Assembly: GCA_021396245.1 (NCBI GenBank)
Contig: WNYE01000121.1
Location: forward strand, 27,710 to 91,709
DNA: 64,000 nt
Direction: 5' to 3'
DNA from: Sporothrix humicola
Lineage: Eukaryota; Ascomycota; Sordariomycetes; Ophiostomatales; Ophiostomataceae
Every line of letters starts with the position of its first letter. Position 1 is the stretch's first letter. The position numbers were made by a program, and so were the translations under genes. Positions 43,318 through 53,941 of this stretch are shown here, piece after piece. Below the pieces are notes generated by a model. That model saw only the letters and a program-made list of their open reading frames with translations, was not told where the DNA came from and did no database searches.

Positions 43318-44355
43318 GCAGCCCCGGCCTGAGAAAGTCAGTTTGAAGCAAAATTACTTCCTGCGATGATGGCTGTAAGCATTACCAGCGGACGATTGTG
43401 TCGTGCTGCTGCCGTCTCCAAGGCAAACTGGAAATCCACACAAGGGAAATGAAGAACTGAATGGGACGGAAAAGAAAAGGATGCATTGTATCCCAGACAA
43501 GGAAGGAAAGAAAAACAGGGGAAAATAAACTCTTTCGCTGCAGCCAGGCAATGTGCACAGTGTGATCAAAATTGATGATGGGTGAAAATATCGACCATGA
43601 CAAGAACAGTGCTGGCAACTTTGATTCGGTGCTTTGGCCGCTTCTGCTACAAAGGTCAAGAACTTCTAGCCACCTCGGTCAGGCCATGAAGAATGGCGAT
43701 GCCCACAACAGCGAGATGTCCATCTAGGTGGACATGATGCATCCCACTGCCGCCGCTGCCGCCACGGAGTACCGTGTTTTTCAAATGGAGTATCTCTGTA
43801 AGTCAACCCGTTGTCTAGGAGCTACAATTACATGCTTTTAGTGTTGTCTAACATATTGTCAGAACTGGCACCGAATGTCACGGACTACGAAGGCGACGAT
43901 GACAGCACAGCAGCGGGCAACATGCCCAGTAACAAGACTGGAAACGGCGACGGCGACAACGGTCTCTAGACAGACCTAGCCCGAGAAACTTTGTGGAAGC
44001 AATGGCTTTTGCTGAAAGGATGGTCGTAAGCATTTCCAGCGGACGATCGTGGCGTGCCGGTGCCGTCACCACAACGTACGAGAAACCCAAGCGACGCGAA
44101 GGAAGAACATGATGAGAAGGAAACGGTTAATTTCATACCAAATACGGAAGTAAAGAACATTAGGGACAAAAAGAAAACTCTTCTAAATACAGGCAATGTG
44201 CACCGTGCGATATAAATCGATGATGAGTGAAAATGTGAACCACGACAGAAACTTAAATTTGACAGTGCTGGCAACTTCAAGTTCGGCGCGTTGGCATTTT
44301 CGGTGACAGAAATCAAGAACTCATGCAGTGTCCACAACCAGGACGGCCATGTCTG
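43080..44355. repeat. Tandem segmental duplication, offset about 651 bases
   Basis: From the exon 1 end through exon 2 and about 380 bases of 3' flank, 43080-43705 corresponds to 43730-44355. Markers: GGCACCRAATGT at 43214 and 43865, CATTHCCAGCGGACGAT at 43379 and 44031, AGGCAATGTGCAC at 43546 and 44201. Confidence 0.8.
43684..43969 (+). pseudogene. Array family subgroup 3, 3' duplicate
   Basis: Duplicate of the 3' half of the 42717 gene. MMHPTAAAAATEYRVFQMEYL precedes a good GTAAGT donor at 43799. The acceptor at 43861 is followed by ELAPNVTDYEGDDDS-like exon 2 sequence ending GDNGL. No N-terminal half exists. The base before the donor is T, so splicing creates TAA at the junction. An in-frame TAG also sits at about 43723. 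Confidence 0.7.
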
Positions 44356-44555
44356 AATGGATATTCATACATCAGTATGGGAGGATGATAGCTGGAACAG
44401 CAAAGAGAATGTGAGATGGGTAAATATTGGAAATTACGGAAAAGATTTTGATCCGGATATTGTGCGCTGTGCGGTAGCAGCTGCTCTTTCCAAAGCTGGC
44501 ACCATGACCAACTCTACTTTGCTTTGCGAGATTCTGCGCTGCGTGACAAACGCGA

Positions 44556-44610
44556 CTGCTCCTTCCCAAACTGACAAGTTGGCAACGACCTGGTCGTTCC
44601 TTCCCTTTTT
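44556..44610 (+). promoter_or_regulatory. Array promoter module
   Basis: CTGCTCCTTCCCAAAC at 44556 and TCGTTCCTTCCCTTTTTAAC at 44594-44613. No GACGCG box; AACACGTTG follows instead. About 210 bases before the ATG. Confidence 0.6.
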
Positions 44611-44817
44611 AACACCTCAACGCCAACTTGTCCTCGAGCAGTATTTAACACGTTGCTGAAAACTTTACTTCCTCTCTTTTCTTGCTTCTCTTCCTCTCCC
44701 TCTTCTTTCACTTTTCTTCTTTTCGTCAACTTTTCCTCTCTACCTCAATCCTCTCATTCAAATCACTATCAGCATCCAAACAACCTCACTTTGAACACAT
44801 CCGCAAGAATTGTCAAG

Positions 44818-45302
44818 ATGTCTTCCACCTACCTCGAAGACCGCTTCCTGTTGGCAGGCGCGATGGTCGCATACGTCCGCGACCACCGACCCTCGATCAA
44901 TATTGTCGCTGGTGACATTGTGGACTTTATGCGCCCGAACATCAACGGTGCCGCTTTCCCTGGCTGGTCGGAGACCAACACGCCGTGTTATCCCCTTGTG
45001 GACTTTCACGTGGCGATCAAGAACTGGATCGACAGCGACCCTGAGTTCTACGTTGATTTTGAGGACATGTTCCTCACCACGACTGCTGAGTATTACGGAG
45101 CTGGCGGCCCCCCCACCAGAGGCGGCATGGACGCTGTCGCTGCCGCAGTCTGCACTATGTACGAGATCTTGAATTTGCCATACCTGCGTAAGTCAAACAC
45201 TTTTTTTCTCAACCACTTCCATGTTCGTTTCTCCGTTCTAACAGTTTGCCAGGTGTCGATTAGCTTGCCAGCAACGACAACGACTGCCACGATACCAACT
45301 GA
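44818..45302 (+). CDS. Array family subgroup 3, truncated tail
   Basis: Exon 1 is 44818-45187. DRFLLAGAMVAYVRDHRPSI, DFMRPNINGA, FPGWSETNTPCYPLVDFHVAIKNW, YVDFEDMFLTTTAEYYG and AVAAAVCTMYEILNLPYL show the family in a compact form. The acceptor by family position is 45251-45252 (GCCAG, 11 bases after CTAAC). Exon 2 then reads R-V-D and a TAG at 45261-45263, giving 126 residues. Beyond that stop the same frame reads LASNDNDCHDTN to a stop at 45300-45302, which is a typical tail, so the TAG is a late nonsense change that removes only the tail. An AG at 45243-45244 would give another frame but sits too close to the branch site. Confidence 0.65.
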
Positions 45303-45813
45303 GTACAGCGATCCAGGACCGCGCGGGGAGCACCGCCGACTGTGACCTTTTCAAGAACGATCTAGGGAAACGCTTCGAATCATGTTCAATTCACACCATG
45401 ACTGCAAATGCACAGTCAACGAACGGCACGGTTGTACCCACCAGGCACTCATCGAATGCCACAATTGCACAGGAGAAAAAAGGCGATAAGGAGATACGGG
45501 AAGCATGCAAAAATGATGCAGCTGAGAAAATAATGAAAATACAGAAAAAAAAAGTCTATGCCTTCAGATATTGTGCACTGTGCGGTAAAAATTGATGAAC
45601 AGTGAATATGTGCGTGCTCCTTCCAATTCAGGTGCACCAATACGCGTGTGTGAACATGCAACGTTCCTTCCATTTTTGTAATGTTTACGCGTATGTGATG
45701 GCAAACAAAATCTGACGCGGTTCTGAAAATTAGTTCTGTCCCTCGAGCTGCCCTTTATTTTTTATCATCCTCGACCCACGACAACCTGGTTTCTCGACAC
45801 CTTATCCTTATCA
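45303..45813. other. Intergenic region
   Basis: Holds the module at 45612-45720 and, before it, ATTGTGCACTGTGCGGTAAA at 45571-45590. Related sequences are at 44457-44477 and 44201-44220. No gene visible. Confidence 0.45.
45612..45720 (+). promoter_or_regulatory. Array promoter module, canonical
   Basis: GTGCTCCTTCCAATTC at 45614, CGTTCCTTCCATTTTTG at 45662-45678, GCAAACAAAATCTGACGCGG at 45701-45720. Two extra TACGCGT words lie between (45641 and 45686). It now faces a broken chimeric unit. Confidence 0.75.
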
Positions 45814-46246
45814 TTGAGACTGACTTCTGTTTACCTAGCCTTTGTTCTCGCCTGGCATTGGCCGGGGATGTTGTATGTGGCAAAGTTTCTCCTGGACCAC
45901 AAAGGCATCAAACGTGACGCTGGTCTATACACGTTTGTGTATGACGAGAGCCTGCGGCCTGAGCAGCCCGTTGCTGTGGTGCTGGAGAAAATGGAAGCTC
46001 TCGATCCCACGGAGGGATTGGAGAGAGGTCGGGGTGCCCATGGATCCCCGTCCACCCAAGCACCACTCAACGGGGCTCGCCGGCCTCCAGTGAGCGCAAT
46101 ACACACGGGACTCTTGCGCGAGACTAAGCAGCCGCTCCTTCTGTACGGCGAGTCACTCGAGACCCCGTGCGTGTACCTGGGCACCTACCTTGAGAGCCGC
46201 AACCCGCAGGACCCCGAGGATTGCTCACGGACAAGGGAAACTGGCA
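45814..46246 (+). other. Coding-like insertion ahead of an array copy
   Basis: An open frame runs in phase into the array pseudogene. It has GC-rich, C/G-ending codons unlike other leaders here. Readable stretches are VAKFLLDHKGIKRDAGLYTF, PVAVVLEKMEALDPTEGLER and LYGESLETPCVYLGTYLESR. It resembles a piece of an ordinary conserved gene captured into the array, but I could not identify the donor. A chance open frame is less likely given 144 codons of even composition. Confidence 0.45.
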
Positions 46247-46951
46247 ATATGCACGGCAAAGATCTTCATGACAGAATTCGCCTAGCAGCGGCCATCGCAG
46301 CCTACATCGATGCTCGGCATCATTGGCGCATGCACGCACATCAGGGAACTCATTGACCTCATGCGCCCACGAAATCTCGTTACAGACTCCGTGCATGAGG
46401 CTTTCACGTACCCCGGCCGCGAGCTCATTTTCAATGATTAGGACCCCGACACCACGCCATTCCATTTACTCATCGATTTCGACATCGCCATGATCAACCT
46501 ACTATTGGACAAGCCGGAAGTCAACATGAACATGATCGACATGTACGAGGCCGTCGTCAACCTTTTCTATTTCTGCCGTGGCCATGATTTCTGCTAATAC
46601 AAGAAGGACGATGAGGGGACCAAGCCCAGCGAACCGAATGAATATTCCATCAGAGATAGCTATGCCTATGTGACGGTCTTGGATCCGGCGGCGGCCACTG
46701 CTGGAGTTCACTATCGTATCCACGATCTGCACCACCTTCGTGAGTTTCGAGCAACCTCTCTTCTCAGCTGTGCCTACATCATATATACTGACAACCTGCA
46801 AGGTGCTATGTCACCAAAGGCAAACAACCAACAGTCCGCCGCCGGGATGCAGGTCGGTACCAGCTCTGGCGGCAGCGACCACAACGACAAAGAAACCAGC
46901 GCCAATAACGAAGCACAAGCAAATCGACGACGACCCCAATACCACTCATGA
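46247..46951 (+). pseudogene. Array family subgroup 3, frameshift and two stops
   Basis: DRIRLAAAIAAYIDARH from 46247, then a frameshift near 46325 to IRELIDLMRPRNL. TAG at 46439-46441 replaces the Trp of FxxWDP (FND-stop-DPDTTPF), a G-to-A change. TAA is at 46595-46597. The core FHLLIDFDIAMINLLLD has DFDIA for DFHVA. AAATAGVHYRIHDLHHL and a GTGAGT donor end exon 1. Exon 2 (46803-46951) is open, ending RRRPQYHS. Several independent lesions show this copy is dead. Confidence 0.75.
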
Positions 46952-47861
46952 ACATGATGTCTGGGTGCAAGATCTGAAGAATGTTGCCACCATGGCCCTT
47001 CTGGTCGTGGAGTCCTGAAGCACTGATTGAAACCGTCAAGCATACAGCATAGACATGGAAGGCTACAAGACTGGCATGGCGAAATACTACATCGAATCAC
47101 TGCCAGTTGCGCGCATCCAATGTTAGCCCACACAATTCTGGCGAGCCCGGTTGCCCTGAGGCATGCAAAGAAGACGCCATGGTCCAGTTTGCTGTCGCGG
47201 CACTCGCTGCCATACGGAGTCAGAAGACAGCCGACGTAGGCGAGGAATTAACTAGGATGGACCTTTGAAGTATGGGGCGCACAACGGTGTCGGTGTGCAA
47301 CATTTGTGCAAGGAAGAAATGCAAACAAGGAGTGGAGAGGGATGGCGTTTTCAGAAGTCCTAGGTTTATGGCTAGAGAGCCAGAGAGGATTCCGCGAAAG
47401 ATCACAACCAACGGAAAGGATACAAAAGAGGGACATGCGAGCCGTTAATATCAACTCTTGAAAAACGTCGAAGATCGTCTGGGAATTTGTAGTGGCAAAA
47501 GACAAAAACACCTTGTTCTTCTACTCGTGACTACATACATGAGTGAATTGATCGATCAAGTCTGGCTGGCAGATTTGCTCATGTCCTCGACCAGTTATTG
47601 TTGTCGAGGAGCTTTCATCCTCATCAGTGCCCCTCGACTACTTCTGTCGACCACCCTCCCCAACACTCATCGATGGTTCCCGTCCATTGTTGATCTCACA
47701 TGATCCTTTAGGCTTTGCCCATTTCGATTCTCTTTCTCGACTGCGCTCTTCGGTGGCATTGCTCGACTACATACCTCGACTTTTTCCTCTCCTTCCTTAC
47801 CATCGTTTCCAAAATCGGCCAATGCCTCACCGAGTCAACATTTGCGAGTTCTACTTCAAAT
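46952..47861. other. Intergenic region
   Basis: No supported gene and no clear promoter module. Short open frames are random. Confidence 0.35.
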
Positions 47862-48281
47862 ATGCCCACAGAACACCCCAGGAATAGAGTGCGACTTGCC
47901 TCTGCAATCGCCGCCTTTCTGCGGACCGAGTATCTAGATATCGCGACAACTGACATCGCCGAAACAATCGAACTGATGCAACCTAGAGCATCCGTACCTT
48001 GGAGCGGCGTCACGGACACTCACATCGCCTCGACCGCGGGAGACCATTTGTCCTCATGGGATGCCGGAAACTCTCAGTTTCACCTGCTTATCGACTTCCA
48101 CATTACCGTTCTAAACTTCCTCATCGACACCAATAACAATAAAATCGACATGGAGACATGTTCCAGGCAATGAAAGAATTATTTTTTTCTCCCGCATCAG
48201 CGAGAGTGACGGCGAGACCTCGACAAGCAACAAGACATTGGATCCAAAAACAGTCGCGGCTGCTCAAGGAAATTTTCAAAT
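47862..48281 (+). pseudogene. Array family subgroup 3, frameshifted
   Basis: NRVRLASAIAAFLRTEYLDI, IELMQPRASVPW, SSWDAGNSQFHLLIDFHITVLNFLID are in one frame to 48171. The frame then shifts (DMFQAMKELFF) and shifts again (ETSTSNKTLDPKTVAAAQ). No intron donor or end block YRxxxLDYL remains. The VPW motif (SVPW) links it to the intact 48775 gene (SLPW), its nearest sister. Confidence 0.7.
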
Positions 48282-48774
48282 AAAATGCACAGCTAACAAA
48301 ATGCACAACTCAATTGTCATTGTTCAAAATGGCATTCGAGGAACACAACCATATCGAAGCGCTGCTGTACATGGCTGGCACCCTGACTACATGTTCAAGA
48401 ACAGGACATAGTTCTCTCCTTCTTGTTCAGAAGCCCCTCTACCGGGTTTCTTCTTTTGTTTTCCCCCCCTGCTTGTTCAAATATTACCTTCCTGTTTAAA
48501 TAGCGCTTGTGGTCCTGAATAACCGTGAACATGTCTTCTTTCCAAGATTGGTATATAAATACATACCTTTCCGATGGCAACAACAGAATTGGAAAGAATA
48601 CCAGCAACTTCATTCATTCCCGACACTGACAGCTGTGCTCGACTGCCTGAGAGCTCAACTTGACCGTTACCCTTCAACACTCGCCATCTTCTGCACATCT
48701 TCGACGCAGCAGTCAATAGCCTCGCCCAAAATCAACCTACTCGAGGTCCTTTTATCAAAGCTCGACTTTTAGCC
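48282..48774. promoter_or_regulatory. TATA promoter of the next gene
   Basis: TATATAAATA at 48552-48561 with a CT-rich leader. No GCTCCTTCC/GACGCG module, so this copy has a different promoter type from most of subgroup 3. Confidence 0.45.
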
Positions 48775-49386
48775 ATGCATTCCAAGCAGCTGCAAGCCCG
48801 CACTCGCCTGGCCTCTGCCATGACTGTGTATCTGCGCAACTGCCACGCAGAGTTCGAGACGATCCCCGACACTGCCCAAATGATTGCACTCATGTGCCCA
48901 CGCGTCTCCCTGCCTTGGGACGACAACGCCGAGTCCCGCACGCCGAAGATTCAGGAAGACGCATTCAGCACCTGGGACCCCGAGGTGACGCCTTTCTACA
49001 TCCTGATCGATGCCCACATTGCCATCATCAACCTCCTCACCGACAACGAGGAGATGAAGACAATCGACATCAAGACCATGTACGAGTTTGTCTATGCATT
49101 GTTTTTCACCGAAACCCAGGACGATGCTGACCCTGCTAACATTATCATAGAGGAGGGCAAAGTGAGCTTTGATGATCTCCTCATCAATGTGCCGAGCCCC
49201 GACGAGTACATTCTCGAGGATGGCGAAATGTGGCCGAAAGACGTCGATGCAGCGGCAGTCGCCGCTGCCCTCCACTACCGCATCCCTGAGCTCAAGCATC
49301 TCCGTCAGCAGCCAGAAAATCTCGACGAATTCTTCGACTTTGATGCACTGGCAGGAGATGCTCCCATCCATAATACTGGTCGTTGA
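48775..49386 (+). CDS. Array family subgroup 3, intronless
   Basis: A 203-residue protein in one exon. ARTRLASAMTVYLRNCHAEF, IALMCPRVSLPW, FSTWDPEVTPFYILIDAHIAIINLLTD, IDIKTMYEFVYALFFTE and AAAVAAALHYRIPELKHLR are conserved. Sequence runs straight through the usual intron site (HLRQQPENLDEFF) with no GTAAGT. Either the intron was lost or the tail was replaced. DFHVA is DAHIA. The linker is longer than average. Confidence 0.8.
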   Translation: MHSKQLQARTRLASAMTVYLRNCHAEFETIPDTAQMIALMCPRVSLPWDDNAESRTPKIQEDAFSTWDPEVTPFYILIDAHIAIINLLTDNEEMKTIDIKTMYEFVYALFFTETQDDADPANIIIEEGKVSFDDLLINVPSPDEYILEDGEMWPKDVDAAAVAAALHYRIPELKHLRQQPENLDEFFDFDALAGDAPIHNTGR

Positions 49387-50762
49387 GAAATGGTCCTCGA
49401 CCGGCGGGCAATTCCCATGTTGAAAAGGCGTCTTCCAGATTGGATCGACGGCAAACGCAATAAGTTGACACAGTGAAGGAGTTGTGTCTTGTTATTTTTT
49501 CTTTTTGTAGGGGATTTACAGCAAATAGATCAGAGCGATGGGACAACGAGAGGCTGCGGCCGCCCAGCTGGACTGGAAGAGGAAGGACTAGGGTGAAAGA
49601 ATCAGTAGAATGAAGGACAACAAAGAGAATACTATTTATTGTTCACAGGGACAATTCAAGAGCCCAACATGAAAGCAAACGTGGTTAAATTGTGTGTCAG
49701 TACCTGTGAATTCTATTTCCACTCAAATGTACAATACCGTCATGATCATGTTCACAACTGACAAAAAATCGACACAGAGGACAACAAAAAAATAATCAAC
49801 ATTGTTCATCATCGATTGAAGATGAACATGACAACGTCAATATTTACTCTAGTTGAACAGGCCACTGGCCAAACATAAATGACCGTATTTAAATGCAATG
49901 TGACCAGCATTCAAATGGTGCATTTTTCTTTATGAGACGGTCGACGTTGCTGATCTGATATATCGGGATCGGAAAGGCGACGAAGACAACATAATGGATA
50001 CCAAGACGACCAGCAGAATGGACAGCAAGAACAAAGACAACGACAAATATGGCACAAAAAATCCCGTCACTGTGACATGGCGGTGGTGTGGACTCCTTGA
50101 AGGACAAAGAATATCATTTTTTTCTGGGCAGGATTGGGGGCTGGAAATGCCCTATGAAAAGCAGTCAGAAGGAAAGAAAGAACACCGCTCAATGAAAGGA
50201 AACAGTACGCAGAAAGAAAGAATAAGCACAAAAATAGCAATATGAGCCGTCCAGATGATTGTTCAAATAAATGCATGAGACAGTCCGGTGTTTCGTGATG
50301 GCAGAAACCTAGAGTATCCTTTCATGCTATTCCTGGTTCTGAGAGCTATGGGGGCCATTTACTTCTGCTTCATTTGACATCCCAACGCAGTGTCAACATA
50401 TGCAGACGCTTCTCTACAAGATTATCTATGGCATATCCACTGCTCCGTTCGCCTATCTTAATATCCCCTCTTCCCCTCTACTTCACTACTTTACTTCACT
50501 TCACTGACTGGTTTCCCGTACTCTCTCATTCACTACTACTGCCCTCTCGTCTGCACTTGTCTCTTATCTTTACTTCACATTACTTCCGCCTTGTCCCTGT
50601 TCTCTCATTCGCTCCGCGAGGACCTTTTATCTTTGCTCTTATTCTTTCTTTCTGCTCCCTAGAAGATCCTGTCGTCTCTCAATACCCTCCTCTACCCCGT
50701 CCTCTCTTTTTTCTTTTCGGCTTCTAACTTCTTACATTAACCTCGCCGACGATACAGTTACC
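49387..50762. other. Intergenic, possible tail relic, TTCACT promoter
   Basis: MDTKTTSRMDSKNKDNDKYG at 49994 looks like an Asn/Asp/Lys tail but has no core before it. At 50475-50590 there are repeated TTCACT/TTCACTAC words and a CT-rich leader, as ahead of the 20729 gene. Nothing else seen. Confidence 0.4.
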
Positions 50763-51492
50763 ATGTGGCCCTCTGAAATGGAGAAATTAATGCGGGAGAT
50801 GTCAAATGGGTGGAATGGACGGCCAACACAGCATTTGTTAGACCGAACGGGGCTCGTCGTATCTATGGGAGCTTACATTGACGTTCAGCATCCCCAAGCC
50901 GGTATAGATCCTTCCACAATTATCAAGGCAATGCGGCCGCAGAAGCAAGATCGGAAAGATGAGGCTACCACTGCCAAAAAGGAAGACCCGTTCGCGTCCT
51001 GGTCATACGAAAACACACCATTCTACTTTATTGTCGATTTTCACGTTGCCGCAAAAAACCTCGAGAAAGAGTACCCAAGTGAGATATTCAACTTGAGCCA
51101 CATGAATCATATTGTCTACATGACTTTCGACAAAGGACAAAGTTGGTTCGTGCCCGCTGGCACGCCGGCCATCAGCCACGAATATATCATTGTTGGTAGA
51201 ATGGAGCCATTCGCCGTCAAAGTTTTCAAGGAGGACGATATTGACAAGCTGCCATACCTACGTAAGTGAAATCTGGGATCATCCATCCATCTCTGTCCAT
51301 TGCGTATTATCTAACTTTCTTTCAGAGTTGCCGCCAGATTTTGACATGGACTCGTGGGGAGAGTGTAACGAGAATGCCGCTGGTGAAATAAGATTCCGGC
51401 TCACCTTCAACGACGGTACCGTGAGCCAAGCGGACGGTGGTCAAAACTTTGGCAGCCAACAAGGCGGCAGAGACAACCTCCAGAACACTTAA
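50763..51492 (+). CDS. Array family subgroup 3
   Basis: Exons 50763-51261 and 51326-51492 (64-base phase-1 intron) give 221 residues. The N-terminus is extended by about 20 residues. DRTGLVVSMGAYIDVQHPQA, IIKAMRPQKQDRK, FASWSYENTPFYFIVDFHVAAKNLEKE and VKVFKEDDIDKLPYL are present. The Ala-rich end block is lost (FAVKVFKED), and the D-L-D-L segment is altered to FNLSHMNHIVYMTF. Exon 2 begins QLPPDFDMD and is less acidic. An internal start (Met in MREM or MSN) cannot be excluded. Confidence 0.75.
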
Positions 51493-51863
51493 GCTCTGCT
51501 CGATGCTCGAGAAACAAGCTTGCGCATCGGATTTATTATGTCTATGCAGGCAATCAACACTGACGGCACCGGCTACCTCATTCCCTGCGTCACTGTAGAT
51601 GATGATTCACTTCGCTGCCTTGTCAACTTCACTTCACTACCAACTCCCTATTGCCCTCCACTTCACTTTACCCTCGAATTCACTCTGCCATCCACCCCTC
51701 TCCGCCATGTCCTTAAATATCCTCTTACCCTGCCACCCTTCCCCTTCTCCTTTTCCTTTTTATCTTCTCGTGCATTATGCCCAGCAACAATCCTCATCAT
51801 TACTTTCCTGACACTTTACTCTTCAATATCAACAGCCTCAACTAAAGCAAGATCTTCCTTGGC
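51493..51863. promoter_or_regulatory. TTCACT-rich promoter
   Basis: TTCACT words at 51607-51680 (CTTCACTTCACTACC, CACTTCACTTTACC) followed by a CT-rich leader. No array module and no TATA box. No gene visible. Confidence 0.4.
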
Positions 51864-52665
51864 ATGCCGACCCAGCATATGGCAGACCGTCAACGGCTCG
51901 CCGCTGCGATGGCATATTATCTTCGACGTCGAGTTCGCGGCTTTCAGAATAACGTGCCCAACCTTATTCAAGCTATGAGGCCGAGGAAGCTTGGTTGGAG
52001 CGATGGAGCCCAGACCTGTGCAGCCAACACCGCCGACCCCTTTGCGAGCTGGTCGGCCGCAACTACTCCGTTCTACTTCATTGTCGACCTCCACATCGCT
52101 GGAGCCAACATCATCATGGACCAACCAGACGTCAATCTAGACCTTCAAGATATGTACACGATCGTCACTATCCTTTGGTATCAAAGATGGGGCGTCTTCG
52201 ACAGTACAGTCACCATCACAGACGGCCATGTCAATGTTGGGGTCATGGATCCAATGGCCGTCGCTGCTGCCGTGGAGTACCGGCTCAACACTCTTGACTA
52301 CCTCAGTAAGTGACATGCCTGGCCATCGATCTCTTCCCTTCGCCCTGTTGTTTGATCTTGTCTAATTCTTTTCAGTGCTGCAGCCACCAGAGGCAGTTGT
52401 GTCGGACTGGCTGGACAGTGACTGCGACGCCAGCACCAGCGTTAGCAGCAACGACGACATCGGTGATCAAGATTCCGGCCTGCACAACTTCGGTGCCCAA
52501 GACAGCACCCACAATAGCGACAGTAACATTGCTGAAGCAAAGACAGACATAGATGTCCCGCAGTCAATCCACAGTCCCAGTCCGCTCCCTATGACGGCTT
52601 ACGACACACCGGACGACGCAAACCCCGTGTCAGAAAAGAAAACACCTGGTTCCGTGGAGGAGTAA
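51864..52665 (+). CDS. Array family subgroup 3, long tail
   Basis: Exons 51864-52305 and 52376-52665 (70-base phase-1 intron) give 243 residues. DRQRLAAAMAYYLRRRVRGF, QAMRPRKLGW, FASWSAATTPFYFIVDLHIAGANIIMD, VNLDLQDMYTIVTILWY and AVAAAVEYRLNTLDYL are conserved. Exon 2 (MLQPPEAVVSDW) is the longest tail in the subgroup: Ser/Asp/Asn-rich, then Pro-rich. It pairs with the 50763 gene in promoter type and FASW/FYFIVD motifs. Confidence 0.8.
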
Positions 52666-53398
52666 GTCATTCGCTTTGCAAAAGCATCGTGCATCCTGCC
52701 CTTCAAGGTCGACACCGAAGCACAATTGGCAAGCCACAAAGAAGCAGACTTGAACTCCTGATAAAGGGCGACCTACCGTCCTCGCGATAATAACAATGCT
52801 TTGGGTGGGAGACAAGAACGATAGCGATTCCATTGCAGGTTGCTTATGAAAGCAATGGCCAATATTATTGGTCCAGACTGTGGTGGGTCCAGGCCCACAC
52901 TTGATGCCTCAGGATGTTGTTCCTGCCCATTACGGTAATTTCTTCTCGAGTCCATTGCTCCTGCCGTTTTGGAGATGTCTATGTCTTATCGCAAACGCAG
53001 ACATAATTATATATACGGCGCGTCTCTTCAAATTCCCAAGATGTCAATTCTTTCCCTCCTCCCTTTCTCCCTTCTTCTTTTGTCCCCCAAGCACACATAT
53101 ACATGCTGGTGACTATCCACAATCACGACCTGACCACAAATATACATACTCCTCATCGCCTGCAGAGCACATCAGGTAAGTCGGACAGCGCTATCATGGA
53201 GAGCCATCGACGCTCTCGAAAGAACGATTGCTAACCCTTACTAGAAAGCAGTGAATGATCTCGGCGTCTCGGAGGACCAAGACGGCCCCGGGTGCTCAAA
53301 GCCCGCGCAAATCCAGAGTCCAGCCCCCGACGTCCTCCCAGCTTCCTCCCAGCTTGTTTCCGACTTCCGCCTGCATGGCCTGAGCGCCTACTACAAAC
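52666..53398. promoter_or_regulatory. Promoter and 5' leader intron
   Basis: The module lies at 52955-53024. A GTAAGT donor at 53176 and an acceptor AG at 53250-53251 (GCTAACC branch at 53230) define a likely leader intron. A similar pair occurs ahead of the 54864 gene. The frame after the acceptor (VNDLGVSEDQ) is open to 53448 but is not the family frame. Confidence 0.45.
52955..53024 (+). promoter_or_regulatory. Array promoter module, diverged
   Basis: TTGCTCCTGCCGTTTTGGAG at 52955-52974, GCAAACGCAGAC at 52991, ATACGGCGCGTC at 53013-53024. One box shows CTGCC for CTTCC, as in other subgroup 4 copies. Confidence 0.6.
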
Positions 53399-53941
53399 AT
53401 GTCTCAGACTCCGCACGCAATTTTGCGTCGCAACACCGTCCACTTTGACGTCGCCGACATTGATGGTATCTGGGAGATTACTCTAGTCATGAGAATCACG
53501 TTTATCTGGCTACTGCCCTTGCCTGTCTCGGACGATGCCGGCGCTCCTGCGACTGGCCATGGAGACAACCAAGCTAACCTGTCCGGTAAGTAATGCGGCC
53601 CCAAGCTAACGAGTTCATATTGCCCAATGTCCGTATCTGTATCTAACCACGCATACGCAGCAGATCAAAACGCGGCTCATATCTTCGACTACTCATCGAT
53701 GGTGTTTAACTATTCGGAGAATCACAGTCACAGAATCACTGCTAGTCTTTCTATTGGTACCTATGGGTACTTGACTGTGTATACCGGCATTGTGGATGTC
53801 GCATACCCTTTGACACGCCCCGATGTGCTAGTCGCGGGTTCCAATGACGATGCTCTTGGATTCGACCCCGACCAGCTTTCTGAAGACAACGGCGACAACC
53901 ACAGCGATACCGCTCACGAGGAACCATCTCCTTGGTGGTGA
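53399..53941 (+). CDS. Array family subgroup 4, N-truncated
   Basis: Exons 53399-53585 and 53661-53941 (75-base phase-1 intron) give 155 residues. Exon 1 holds only the end of the core (LRRNTVHFDVADIDGIW, compare LRAENPHFRVDVHDMF at 59108). The linker DDAGAPATGHGDN is almost that of the 59108 gene. Exon 2 (NHSHRITASLSIGTYGYLTV, then YTGIVDVAY) aligns with the ARVII-type exon of subgroup 4. The N-terminal helix and WPEP region are missing. It may be a short functional variant or a decaying copy; splice signals are good. Confidence 0.55.
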
